DNA of 64,000 bases from an uncultured Selenomonadales bacterium (GTDB lineage: Bacteria > Bacillota > Negativicutes > DSM-1736 > Dendrosporobacteraceae), in contig CAMJML010000002.1 of assembly GCA_946407015.1 (NCBI GenBank), forward strand, positions 62,001 through 126,000. The letters run 5' to 3'. Under the pieces are notes generated by a model. The model saw nothing but the letters and a program-made list of their open reading frames with translations. It was not told the DNA's origin and made no database searches. Numbering within the stretch: the first letter of the stretch is position 1; each line of letters begins with the position of its first letter. Position numbers and translations under genes: made by a program. This document shows, piece by piece, positions 24,205 through 32,927 of this stretch.

Positions 24205-25229
24205 TGCTTAGGTTGTTTCGGGAGTCAGGCTGTGACCTGGGAATTGATTTAGGAACCGCCAACATGCTGGTTTACAGCAGAGGACAGGGGATTATTTTGC
24301 AGGAACCTTCGGTGGTTGCGGTGCTTCAGCATACTGGTGCAGTGTTGGCCGTAGGAGAAGAAGCCAGGGCTATGCTAGGCCGGACTCCGGGTGATATCAT
24401 GGCACTTCGGCCATTAAAAAATGGAGTGATTGCTGATCTTGACGTTACGCAGCAAATGTTAGAATTCTTTATTCGCAAAGCCGTTTCTTCCCGTTTTTAT
24501 AGGAAGCCGCGAGTGGTGATCAGTGTTCCTTCAATTAATACTGAGGTGGAAAAACGGGCAGTGGTGTCGGCAGCGACACAGGCCGGAGCCCAGGAAGTAT
24601 ATTTAATTGAAGATGTTATGGCGGCAGCTATCGGCGCAGGTTTGTCTGTAGAGGAACCCGCTGGCAATATGGTAGTTGATATTGGTGGCGGCACAACCGA
24701 TGTGGCGGTGATTTCTCTGGGCGGTATTGTCAGGAGCCAGGCAATCCGTATTGGCGGTGTTGAAATGGATGAAGCGATCAGCCAGTATGTTAAAAAAACA
24801 CATAGCCTCATTATCGGCGAACAAACAGCGGAAGCTGTTAAAATTGCACTTGGTTCAACCGTAGCGGTATCAGGGGATGAAGCCCGATTGGAGGTTCGAG
24901 GGCGCAATATGCTGACCGGACTGCCGCGGGCACTGGTTCTTTCGGAACGGGAGGTGCGCCTGGCCTTGGCTGAACCGGTCACAGCCATTGTTGAAGTAAT
25001 TAAAAGTACGCTGGAACGTACACCTCCTGAACTGGTTGCCGATATTATCGACAATGGCATGATCCTGACCGGTGGTGGCGCTTTGCTGCGGGGACTGGAT
25101 GCGTTACTGGTCCAGGAAACCGGCATAACGGTACGCATTGCCGATGAGCCTTTGACTTGTGTGGCGCGTGGAGCCGGAAAAGTATTGAGTAACCTCAAAA
25201 ATTTGCGTCCAATGCCGCACTTTAGATGA
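24204..25229 (+). CDS. MreB/Mbl-like actin homologue
   Basis: 341 residues. The actin-fold motifs are all present: phosphate-1 DLGIDLGTANMLVYSRG, connect-1 IEDVMAAAIGAGL, phosphate-2 MVVDIGGGTTDVAVISLGG, adenosine ILTGGGALLRGL. It is full length for the family. It is divergent from cell-wall-operon MreB (no mreCD next door) and therefore a paralogue, perhaps similar in use to Mbl/MreBH. It lies in an operon with the 37-residue ORF and probably the TyrR-like regulator, under the four-site operator. Confidence 0.9.
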   Translation: MLRLFRESGCDLGIDLGTANMLVYSRGQGIILQEPSVVAVLQHTGAVLAVGEEARAMLGRTPGDIMALRPLKNGVIADLDVTQQMLEFFIRKAVSSRFYRKPRVVISVPSINTEVEKRAVVSAATQAGAQEVYLIEDVMAAAIGAGLSVEEPAGNMVVDIGGGTTDVAVISLGGIVRSQAIRIGGVEMDEAISQYVKKTHSLIIGEQTAEAVKIALGSTVAVSGDEARLEVRGRNMLTGLPRALVLSEREVRLALAEPVTAIVEVIKSTLERTPPELVADIIDNGMILTGGGALLRGLDALLVQETGITVRIADEPLTCVARGAGKVLSNLKNLRPMPHFR

Positions 25230-25274
25230 CGAATTTCATATAAGAAAACTTGCAAGGGGAGGAGGCGGTTTTTT

Positions 25275-26828
25275 ATGCGTTTATGTATGCCATGCACAGA
25301 TAGGCCGGGATTACTGCTGGACATCTCGCAAGCTTTAGTGAATTGGGAATGCAATATCGTATCTGTTGAAATGGATAAGGGTGCACTTTATCTTGAGTGC
25401 CACATTGCTTTTGAAGAACAAAAGCCGCAAATTATGAAAAAATTGCAGCAAGTGAATGGCATCCATGAAGTGATCGAAGTTACTGATATCCCATCGAAAG
25501 AACGGGCCAATCAGCTTGAGACCGTCTTAACTTTCATTCAGGATGGTGTGCTGGCTGTAAATGCTTTATCGATATTAAAACAATGCAATAAAGTGGCTGC
25601 CAATATCCTAAAGCTGAAGGAGACTAGCCTGGAACAACCATTATCGGCTTATTTGCTAGATCGTCTCCTAATTGCGCGAACGCTGCGTGAAGGCGGTTCC
25701 TTTCGCAACCGGGAGGTTTTTCTTGAAAGCATTGGCAGTTATTGTGTGGTTAGCACTCGCCCTTTGCGGAACGAACGCCATGAAGTTGTCGGAGCTGTTG
25801 TGATGATTCGCGATAGCCGGGATGTGCGGGGGCTTGTCCAGAAAATGATGGCTGCCACGCCGGTTACTTTTAAGGATATCGCTTTCATTAGTCCGGTTAT
25901 GGAAAAGATTATTGAACAGGCACGGCGCTATGCGGTAGGTTCTGCAGTCGTGCTCATTTGTGGCGAGACAGGAACCGGTAAGGAACTTTTTGCCAGAGCA
26001 TTGCATAGCGCCTCTCCCCGGGCTGGAATGACCTTTTTATCCGTTAACTGCGCAACCATTCCTGAACCGCTATTGGAAAGCGAGTTATTCGGTTATGAAG
26101 AACGCTCATTTAGTAACATTCTCAGAGGAGGAAAACCCGGTCTGTTTGAACTGGCCAATGGTGGTACGCTATTTCTGGATGAAATCGGGGAAATGTCGAT
26201 TCAGCTTCAGACTAAGCTTCTGCGTGTCCTGCAGGAACGGCGGGTTCGCCGCCTGGGGAGCTCCCATGAGTTGACTGTCGATGTCCGGGTCGTTGCAGCT
26301 ACTTATCGCGATCTGGAAGAGTTGGTAAAACGCCAGCTATTCAGAAAAGAACTTTATTACCGGCTGAATGTCGTGCCTCCTCTTTGTCTGCCACCCTTGC
26401 GCAATCGTGTTGAAGATATTCCCTTCCTGGCCGAACACTTTCTGAAACGGCTTATTGCGAATCTCAATCATTCGGCACGCGGTTTTTCCTCAGAGGCTAT
26501 AGAAAAATTGCAGACTTATTCATGGCCGGGTAATGTACGCGAGCTGGAAAATGTTATTGAGCAGGCAATCCATTTGATGGACGGTATGGAGATCCAGCCT
26601 GAGCATATTCAGATAGATAAGAAAACTTCACTGGTCAAGTTAGATCAAAACCAATTTGAACCTTATCAGACACTTGCGGAGCAGTTAGGTGAGATAGAAC
26701 GGAATATATTACGGGAGACTATGAAAAAGTTCCGGTCTTCCCGGGAAGCCGGTGCAGTATTGGGTTTATCCCATACTGCGGTTCTACGAAAACTTAAAAA
26801 GCATGGCTTGCGGTTTGGCGGGTACTGA
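25275..26828 (+). CDS. TyrR-like regulator: ACT, PAS, AAA and HTH domains
   Basis: 517 residues, GGAGGAGG upstream. An N-terminal ACT-type domain (about 1-75: CTDRPGLLLDISQALVNWE), PAS (about 80-190), AAA (about 200-435: GETGTGKELFARAL, GGTLFLDEIGEM) and a C-terminal Fis-type HTH (SREAGAVLGLSHTAVLRKL). The GAFTGA loop that contacts sigma-54 is missing: after ELFGYEE comes RSFSNILRGGKPG. E. coli TyrR lacks it too and works with sigma-70, so this is probably an aromatic-amino-acid or similar ligand-responsive sigma-70 regulator. Confidence 0.85.
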   Translation: MRLCMPCTDRPGLLLDISQALVNWECNIVSVEMDKGALYLECHIAFEEQKPQIMKKLQQVNGIHEVIEVTDIPSKERANQLETVLTFIQDGVLAVNALSILKQCNKVAANILKLKETSLEQPLSAYLLDRLLIARTLREGGSFRNREVFLESIGSYCVVSTRPLRNERHEVVGAVVMIRDSRDVRGLVQKMMAATPVTFKDIAFISPVMEKIIEQARRYAVGSAVVLICGETGTGKELFARALHSASPRAGMTFLSVNCATIPEPLLESELFGYEERSFSNILRGGKPGLFELANGGTLFLDEIGEMSIQLQTKLLRVLQERRVRRLGSSHELTVDVRVVAATYRDLEELVKRQLFRKELYYRLNVVPPLCLPPLRNRVEDIPFLAEHFLKRLIANLNHSARGFSSEAIEKLQTYSWPGNVRELENVIEQAIHLMDGMEIQPEHIQIDKKTSLVKLDQNQFEPYQTLAEQLGEIERNILRETMKKFRSSREAGAVLGLSHTAVLRKLKKHGLRFGGY

Positions 26829-26951
26829 AACAGTAGAGGCCTTTTTGTAACCAACCCCATGACAAAAGGCTTCTCAACGTAGCTTTTCTGTTTGGTACAT
26901 CTTCCGGCAAAGTGAAAGTGAGAGCTTTCAAAACAAATGTATATAAATCAT

Positions 26952-26979
26952 CAGGCCATTGCAATATTGCAATGGCCTG
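26952..26979. terminator. Perfect 28-bp palindrome between convergent genes
   Basis: CAGGCCATTGCAAT and its complement. It lies after the TyrR-like gene and before the stop of the convergent Rnk gene, with a TTTTT stretch about ten bases on. Probably a terminator. Confidence 0.65.
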
Positions 26980-26992
26980 ACCATGTTCCTTT

Positions 26993-27406
26993 TTATAAAT
27001 CGAAATATCCGTTAGCTTCAGGTTGAAAAAGAACTTTTACTACTTTTAATGCAGCAGTCCCTCCGGGAATTTCCCACTCAACCCTATCGTTTTCCCGGTA
27101 TCCTAAAATTGCCATGCCAATCGGTGCCAGCACCGATATCTTTCCTTCCAGCATATCGGCTTCATCCGGATAAACCAGGGTGCAGATCATTTCTTCTTCG
27201 CAGTTCAAATCTTTTAGCAGTACTTGCGAACGCATGGTAATCACATCAGGGGGGATATCCTGCGATTCTGTGATAACAGCCCTTTTCAGTTCGGACTTCA
27301 GTTCTTCCAGGTGAATTTTACTGCTTTGATTAAATTCTTCTTCGAGCTGAATTAACTTTTCTAGTCTCTCTTGATCTGTGCGGGTAATAAAAATAGCTCT
27401 TGCCAA
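26993..27406 (-). CDS. rnk: Rnk-like GreA/GreB-family factor
   Basis: 137 residues, TTG start with AAGGGGA about ten bases upstream. The C-terminal FKBP-like domain (TLVYPDEADMLEGKISVLAP, AILGYRENDRVEWEIPGG, FQPEANGYFDL) closely follows E. coli Rnk (136 residues), which has a short coiled-coil and binds RNA polymerase without cleavage activity. GreA itself would be longer and carry the acidic DD tip. Role: modulating transcription elongation. Monocistronic. Confidence 0.85.
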   Translation of the reverse strand: MARAIFITRTDQERLEKLIQLEEEFNQSSKIHLEELKSELKRAVITESQDIPPDVITMRSQVLLKDLNCEEEMICTLVYPDEADMLEGKISVLAPIGMAILGYRENDRVEWEIPGGTAALKVVKVLFQPEANGYFDL

Positions 27407-27686
27407 TCTTATAGATCCCCTTTCTTATTAAGTATTCAGTAGCGTAGAAATAGAACGACTATCTTGCCATGCACAGATAGTCGCATCATGCGGATCAAGG
27501 AATTGGTATTTCTTAGTTGATGATCATTTTTAGGCCAGAAAACAAGGGCGGATTCAAGTGTACTATCACAGCATTGTGATTTCGCTTGTGTGTTGATATA
27601 CTAAAAAACAGTTAAGACTGTTTAGAAATTGACGATCATAACGATTCTATCTGAAATAAATCAGTGTTCTATTGTCATACAAACAA

Positions 27687-28514
27687 TCAGATTCTTCTTG
27701 CCAGTCTGAAAGAAATCCTCTGGGACATGAGGTTTAGTGTGTCTGCCAAGGGGATTAACAGGAATTTTATCATAACAGGAATATTAGTAGATTTTTTGAG
27801 CTTGTTGGCTAAATAAGCTAAATATCCAAGCTTTGCCGAAACAAGGATCGCGTTCACTCCGGCCATTTCCAGGCGTTTGGCTATAGCTCTTATTTCAATC
27901 ACGCTTACGTCGCCGGTTCTCACGATGATCGGATAGGCTTGATCAATTTGTTTAATACCCTGAATAATGAGCAAGAGCAATCTCATTCTATTTTCGAGAT
28001 TGCCACCAAATTCATCAATTCTCTTATTGATAAGGGGCGAAAGAAATTTTCCAGCCCAATCATTTTGGGTAGCATGCACTTCGATAGCGTCAACACCAGC
28101 GTCCCAACATCTTCGGGCGGCATCCACAAACGCTTGAATCAGTTCATAAACTTCTTCTGTGGTAAGTTCTGGACTCTCCCCATATTTCCGGCCAGCAATA
28201 GGAGCTGAGACAATAGGCGGGATTCTGGTGCAAAAAGGGTTTGTGTCTCTATCCTCATAGTGAAGTCTTGCGAAGACCTTAGCGCCATATTTATGACACT
28301 CATCTACTAAGTTCTTACATGCGGCAATATGCTCATCAGACCACAAAGCAAGTTGATTTACTACAGCTTTTCCAAATGGAGCAACAGAAGCTGCCTCGAC
28401 GGTAATCAAACCAGATCCACCTTTTGCCTTTGAGACATAATAATCAATTAAAAGTTGAGATAGGCGGCTATCTTGACTTGCATAATTTATTCCCATTGGC
28501 GGCGCTCCTTCCAT
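27687..28514 (-). pseudogene. Broken Old-Yellow-Enzyme-type NADH:flavin oxidoreductase
   Basis: A 275-codon frame matches the OYE/2,4-dienoyl-CoA-reductase barrel: DSRLSQLLIDYYVSKAKGGS, GLITVEAASV, DAIEVHAT, EFGGNLENRMR and NIPVMIKF. The first barrel strand is missing (the frame starts MEGAPPMGINYAS, where MAPM would be internal). After NIPVMI the frame changes: a neighbouring frame continues PEDFFQTGKKNLIVC, so a frameshift plus truncation removed the end. Members normally have 340 to over 600 residues. The gene is almost certainly inactive. Confidence 0.7.
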
Positions 28515-28669
28515 TAATCATACGGCGGCTTACCAACATCATGAACTCTATGCACAGGATCGCAACAGGATCGTTGACTGCTGAGCCTGTTGCATCAAGT
28601 CCATCAGGCTGCTGTTCTTGCAGGCAATGGCTTACTTTAGTTGGTTTTAAGCAATTCGCTCATTGAAAG

Positions 28670-28735
28670 TTATTATAACAAAAATGCTGTGAGTACTGTG
28701 TGAGAATGAACGAAACCGTGTGAGAGCGCTGTGAG
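28670..28735. promoter_or_regulatory. Four-site OmpR/KdpE-type operator and promoter (copy B, inverted)
   Basis: TGTGAG words start at 28688, 28699, 28719 and 28730: the same 11-20-11 spacing as copy A at 23930 but in opposite orientation. The 21 bases from 28676 to 28696 are the exact complement of copy A's. A leftward -10 (TATAAT on the minus strand, about 28670-28677) is conserved, so the module's own promoter points toward the broken oxidoreductase. The sites also lie 55 bp upstream of the sensor kinase, suggesting autoregulation. Confidence 0.7.
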
Positions 28736-28790
28736 GAATATCCCGCAAAAACTCACTTAAGGAATAAAAAACAGAAAAGGATCTAACGTT

Positions 28791-30362
28791 ATGATGAAGC
28801 GCATCACTCAAAGTAGGATGGAATCGATGATAACAGAGAAACAGGATATGAATATAAAATCTGTCGTCTATCGCGCAGGCATTATGCTTGCGTTTATCAC
28901 CGCTGCTTCTGTTACGGGGTGTTTTTTTCAGGCTGCGGGATTGGAAACCAATAGTGCCATTGTATACCTTTTGGCTGTTTTTTTAACAGCGCGGTTTACG
29001 GATGGGTATATTTTCGGTATCCTGGCTTCCCTGCTGGCAGCATGCCTTTTTACCTTTTTATTTGTAGATCCGCTTTTCACTTTTTCCGCAAATACCCACA
29101 GATCTATGAGCACGTTTATTATGATGACCATCGCAGCGCTGGTCACGAGTACGCTCACCACCCATGCCAAACAAAACGCAATAAAAGCCCGTGGAAAAGA
29201 AGCCGGAACAAAGATTCTGTATACCTTGACCAATCATCTTACCGACGCAGAAGATATTCATGATATTGCAGGGATTGCAACAAGTGCCATCAGTAGCATG
29301 CTAAATAGTCATGTAGGCTGCCTTTGGTTTGATCCAAATGGAAAACCGGAACACCATTTTATCCAGCAGATTTCTCCTCAAAAGCAGATTCGCCGGGAAA
29401 TACCGGATGTTGACGCACTTCTGCAGCGGATGGAGGGATTAAATACCGATTACGATACCGGACCGGAGTTCTGTGACTGGCCGATCTATGGACGGGAAAC
29501 ACTGCTCGGGATTATCCGGGTTCCCAAAGAAGATGCCAAAGCCATGAACGAATCGCAAATCCGAATGCTGCATGCCATGATTGAAAGCACCGCACTGGCA
29601 ATGGATCGTTTCCGGGTTACGCAGCAGCGGATAAAATTCAATGAGGAAATCACACAAGAACGTTTTCGTGTAAATTTGCTGCGGTCAATTTCCCATGACC
29701 TGCGTACTCCTCTTGCCGGTATCATTGGTTCGTCCGAAATACTGCTGAACATGACGGCTAAGGACGACCTGCGGCACCCTCTTGTGCTGGGAATCCATAA
29801 AGATGCCAACTGGCTGCATTCACTGGTTGAAAATATTTTGAGCCTGACCCGTCTGCAAGACGGAAGGCTGGTGCTCAACAAACAAGAGGAGGCTGCCGAA
29901 GAGGTGGTAGGTGCTGCGATCCGCCATATTTCGCGGCACTATCCGGAGTATGAAATCGCGGTTTATGTACCGGATGAACTCTTGCTCGTACCCATGGATG
30001 CAAGGCTGATTAGACAAGTGCTTATCAACCTTTTGGACAATGCCGTCAAGCATACCATTCTCCAGGATGAGATCAGTGTTTCCGTGACGAAGGACGCGGA
30101 AAAGAACTGTGCGGTATTTTCAGTGCGTGACCGTGGTGAGGGTATTGAGGCGTCCGAATTGCCCAATATTTTTCAAATGTTTTATACGTCACGAGTTAAG
30201 CATTCCGATGCCCAGCCCGGCATTGGGCTGGGGCTTCCCATATGCGACGCAGTAGTGAAGGCACATGGCGGGAATATCACCGCCCATAACCGTACAGATG
30301 GACCAGGAGCGGAGTTTGTTTTTACGCTTCCATTGGAGGTGAATGACCATAAATCTCTATAA
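28791..30362 (+). CDS. KdpD-like sensor histidine kinase without the N-terminal Kdp domains
   Basis: 523 residues. It opens with about 35 cytoplasmic residues, then four DUF4118 membrane helices (about 30-125), a GAF-like region (about 140-285), HisKA with FRVNLLRSISHDLRTPLAG (phospho-His near 305), and HATPase with LLDNAVKHT and PGIGLGLPICDAV. The KdpD and USP domains that normally precede DUF4118 are absent, and no kdpFABC genes are near, so the signal may not be potassium. The stop overlaps the response-regulator start by 20 bases. Confidence 0.88.
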   Translation: MMKRITQSRMESMITEKQDMNIKSVVYRAGIMLAFITAASVTGCFFQAAGLETNSAIVYLLAVFLTARFTDGYIFGILASLLAACLFTFLFVDPLFTFSANTHRSMSTFIMMTIAALVTSTLTTHAKQNAIKARGKEAGTKILYTLTNHLTDAEDIHDIAGIATSAISSMLNSHVGCLWFDPNGKPEHHFIQQISPQKQIRREIPDVDALLQRMEGLNTDYDTGPEFCDWPIYGRETLLGIIRVPKEDAKAMNESQIRMLHAMIESTALAMDRFRVTQQRIKFNEEITQERFRVNLLRSISHDLRTPLAGIIGSSEILLNMTAKDDLRHPLVLGIHKDANWLHSLVENILSLTRLQDGRLVLNKQEEAAEEVVGAAIRHISRHYPEYEIAVYVPDELLLVPMDARLIRQVLINLLDNAVKHTILQDEISVSVTKDAEKNCAVFSVRDRGEGIEASELPNIFQMFYTSRVKHSDAQPGIGLGLPICDAVVKAHGGNITAHNRTDGPGAEFVFTLPLEVNDHKSL

Positions 30363-31050
30363 CGCCTATGTCCTGGCAGTTGAGGACGACAGACAAATAC
30401 GAAATTATATCAGTTATTTGCTCAACGCCGAGGGCTTCAAGCACATTGTTGCAAGCACCGGTGAAGGGGCATTAAGCATCCTTGTTTCAGAACCAATCGA
30501 TCTAATGTTGCTCGATCTGGGCCTTCCGGATATTGATGGCATGGAGATTATCAGAAAGGTGCGCGAATGGTCGGAAATGCCGATTATTGTTATTTCCGCT
30601 CGCGATCAGGATAAGGAAAAGGCAGCTGCGCTGGATTTGGGAGCCGACGATTATTTGACAAAGCCCTTTTCCGCAACCGAGCTTTTTGCCCGAATCCGTG
30701 TCGTACTGCGATATTTATATAAGCAGCATAGCGGCAACAAAGTGCAGAGTATTCTTCAGGTAGGTGGTCTGCAAATTGACCTGGATAAGCGATTGCTCTA
30801 TGTCGATGGCAGTGAGACCCATGTTACGCCCATGGAATATAACCTGCTGACGCTCTTTTTTAAGAATATCGGAAAGGTGCTTACGACAAAGCAGATTTTG
30901 AAAGAGATTTGGGGCGTAGGCTATGGTAATGATACGCAAGCCCTGCGTGCTCTTATGGCAAGTCTCAGACGAAAAATCGAGAAGAATCCGGCAAAACCAC
31001 GCTATATCCTGACAGAAATAGGGGTTGGCTACCGACTTGTAGATGAATAA
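30343..31050 (+). CDS. KdpE-like OmpR-family response regulator
   Basis: 235 residues, GGAGG five bases before ATG 30343. The receiver domain has Asp in LMLLDLGLPDIDG (about residue 53) and Lys in DDYLTKPFSA. The winged helix has MEYNLLTLFFKN, ILKEIWG and YILTEIGVGYRL. The partner of the upstream kinase; an OmpR-class regulator fits the 11-bp-phased direct repeats at 28688-28735 and 23930-23977. Confidence 0.9.
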   Translation: MTINLYNAYVLAVEDDRQIRNYISYLLNAEGFKHIVASTGEGALSILVSEPIDLMLLDLGLPDIDGMEIIRKVREWSEMPIIVISARDQDKEKAAALDLGADDYLTKPFSATELFARIRVVLRYLYKQHSGNKVQSILQVGGLQIDLDKRLLYVDGSETHVTPMEYNLLTLFFKNIGKVLTTKQILKEIWGVGYGNDTQALRALMASLRRKIEKNPAKPRYILTEIGVGYRLVDE

Positions 31051-31060
31051 AGCTCTTCTC

Positions 31061-31100
31061 AAAGGCTGCTTCGGTTTCAACCGGAAGCGGCCTCTTTTTA
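31061..31100. terminator. Terminator between convergent genes
   Basis: GGCTGCTTCGGTT / AACCGGAAGCGGCC hairpin followed by TCTTTTTATT after the response regulator. Confidence 0.82.
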
Positions 31101-31140
31101 TTCAATGAAAACCACCCGCTAACAGGTAGGCCCGAAAAAC

Positions 31141-32565
31141 TTACAATAGATAGCCGGCAGCCAGATATCCGGCTGCTGCAATACCAAATGCAAGTGAGCC
31201 ATAGGGTAAACAATAGCGTATATGATCCAGCACAGGAATATTCAGTGTACTTGCCACTAGAATGGGGTCTTCTCCCAAAGGGGATATGCTGTCGCCTACA
31301 GAACCACCGGCCATCACCGAACCGAGTATAAGTGGAAGATTGACGTCGGCGGCCACTGCAGTTGACAATGCGACCGGCAAAAATAGAGCCCAGGTCGCCC
31401 ATGAGGAACCGATCAGATAGGATGTTATGCCACTGGCCAGAAAGAATAACAAGGGAAGCAGTTGATGCGGTAAATAGGTGTTAAACAAATTAGCGGTAAT
31501 ATCATAAAATTCAAGGTCCCGTGATAACAAGATCATGGCCCAGGCTAGGCTGATAATAAGGATTGGCGGCAGCATTTCCACTCCGCCGGCGAAAAAGGCC
31601 TTTTCTAGTGATTTTGCTGAAATTTTTTGAATCAGGTACAAGAGCACTGTCAGGCTGAGTGTAATGATCGTAGCGTTTAAAACCGCCAGCTCATAGTCGG
31701 CGAATATCAGGACTTGACTGATCGAGGTTCCTCCTCTGCTCACTCCGGAACGCCACACCAGGTAAAACAGGGAGGAAATCATCGTCAGGAGTGGCAGGAT
31801 AAGGTTAAAAAGGCGGGGCGGAAGTTTTTCTTCAAAGGTATGCTGATGTTCGGCTTCATTTGGGCTATGTTCTCCTTGTTCAGGCAGAATTGGTTTATAG
31901 GCGGGCTGAAATAGCTGCAGTGGTTTAATATCCGTAAAAGTCATCATCACACTAAACAGCACCATCATGATGGAGTAAAAATTGTAGGGGATAGACTGGA
32001 TATACAGGGTATAAGGGCTGGTACTTACGTTTAATTGTAGCAGCATTGGCATGAGGAGTCCTAAAATATAACCTATATATGTCGTCGCAAACGGAATAAG
32101 CGGAATGAGTTGGGACGAGCTGTTGATGATAAAGGCCAACCGGTCTTTTGAACCTTTGGTTCTTTCAAGGACGGCCTTGGAAATAATACCGCTGGCGATC
32201 ACACGAAAACAACAATCAAGGAAGGTGAAGGGACTGATCAGCCAAACGCTGAGGTAGGCGCTTCGTTCTGAGTGCAATCGTCCTGCCACAAGAGTGGCAA
32301 AAGCTGAAATGCCACCACCGAGCTTGAATATTTCGGACAGAGCGCCGAAGCCGAATAAGAAGACCAGTATGATGGCATTGGATTCGTCCGTGATCGCGCC
32401 GGTAATATAGGAACTGAATAGATCGAGCGCATTGAATACATTGTGTTCCGCTTTCAGGTAAGCCCCGATCATAAGACCCAATATAATGGAAGGAATAATC
32501 CATCTGGTCAAAACAGAAAAAGCAATGATTGATAAAAAGGGTATAAGACCCAGGATGATGTCCAT
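31141..32565 (-). CDS. NhaC-family Na+/H+ antiporter-like transporter
   Basis: 474 residues with 11-12 membrane helices. Family features: FLFGFGALSEIFKLGGG, SPFTFLDCCFRVIASG, SSWATWALFLPVA and GGSVGDSISPLGEDPIL. Close relatives include sodium/proton and malate/lactate antiporters, so the substrate is open. Monocistronic, beside the KdpDE-like system but on the opposite strand. Confidence 0.85.
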   Translation of the reverse strand: MDIILGLIPFLSIIAFSVLTRWIIPSIILGLMIGAYLKAEHNVFNALDLFSSYITGAITDESNAIILVFLFGFGALSEIFKLGGGISAFATLVAGRLHSERSAYLSVWLISPFTFLDCCFRVIASGIISKAVLERTKGSKDRLAFIINSSSQLIPLIPFATTYIGYILGLLMPMLLQLNVSTSPYTLYIQSIPYNFYSIMMVLFSVMMTFTDIKPLQLFQPAYKPILPEQGEHSPNEAEHQHTFEEKLPPRLFNLILPLLTMISSLFYLVWRSGVSRGGTSISQVLIFADYELAVLNATIITLSLTVLLYLIQKISAKSLEKAFFAGGVEMLPPILIISLAWAMILLSRDLEFYDITANLFNTYLPHQLLPLLFFLASGITSYLIGSSWATWALFLPVALSTAVAADVNLPLILGSVMAGGSVGDSISPLGEDPILVASTLNIPVLDHIRYCLPYGSLAFGIAAAGYLAAGYLL

Positions 32566-32927
32566 CGTCTGCCTCCATAAATAAGAATATTCTTAGCTTG
32601 TGCAAAACTAGCTGAAACAATGTACAAGATGCAGGCACGGGTCACCATGGTTACTCCGGAAAACCGGGCAAATGGGTTAGGTGGTTATACTGGAGAATAT
32701 AAATCACAGCACAAGCGAAATACCAGGCTAAAATAGCCGGTATTTCGCTTGTGTTTAATAATCAACAGGCAGTAACCTACCTATTTTTTCTATTGTTTTT
32801 AGCAGCAAGATATGCTAGCATGTTTACATAACATAGTGGGTTCAGCCTAAAAGGTGCATCATTCTTAACTTATATCCTCAAGAAGGGGATATTTCGTTAA
32901 GTGAACCCCACAGGCTGGAGGTGTATT
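32566..32927. other. Intergenic region with two hairpins
   Basis: A strong nested stem (arms CACAAGCGAAATACC, inner GGCT/AGCC) at 32710-32757, probably a terminator. At 32866-32900 a split inverted repeat CTTAAC..ATATCC / GGATAT..GTTAAG lies 30 bp upstream of the amidase ribosome site and may be an operator. No gene. Confidence 0.55.
32710..32757. terminator. Long hairpin, probable terminator
   Basis: 15-bp perfect outer stem plus a 4-bp inner stem, then GTGTTTAATAA. Confidence 0.65.

Noticed and set aside
24497-25354. 285-codon minus-strand frame opposite the MreB-like gene
   Set aside because: The plus strand has all actin-fold motifs; the minus translation is Ser/Thr/Pro-rich without family features.
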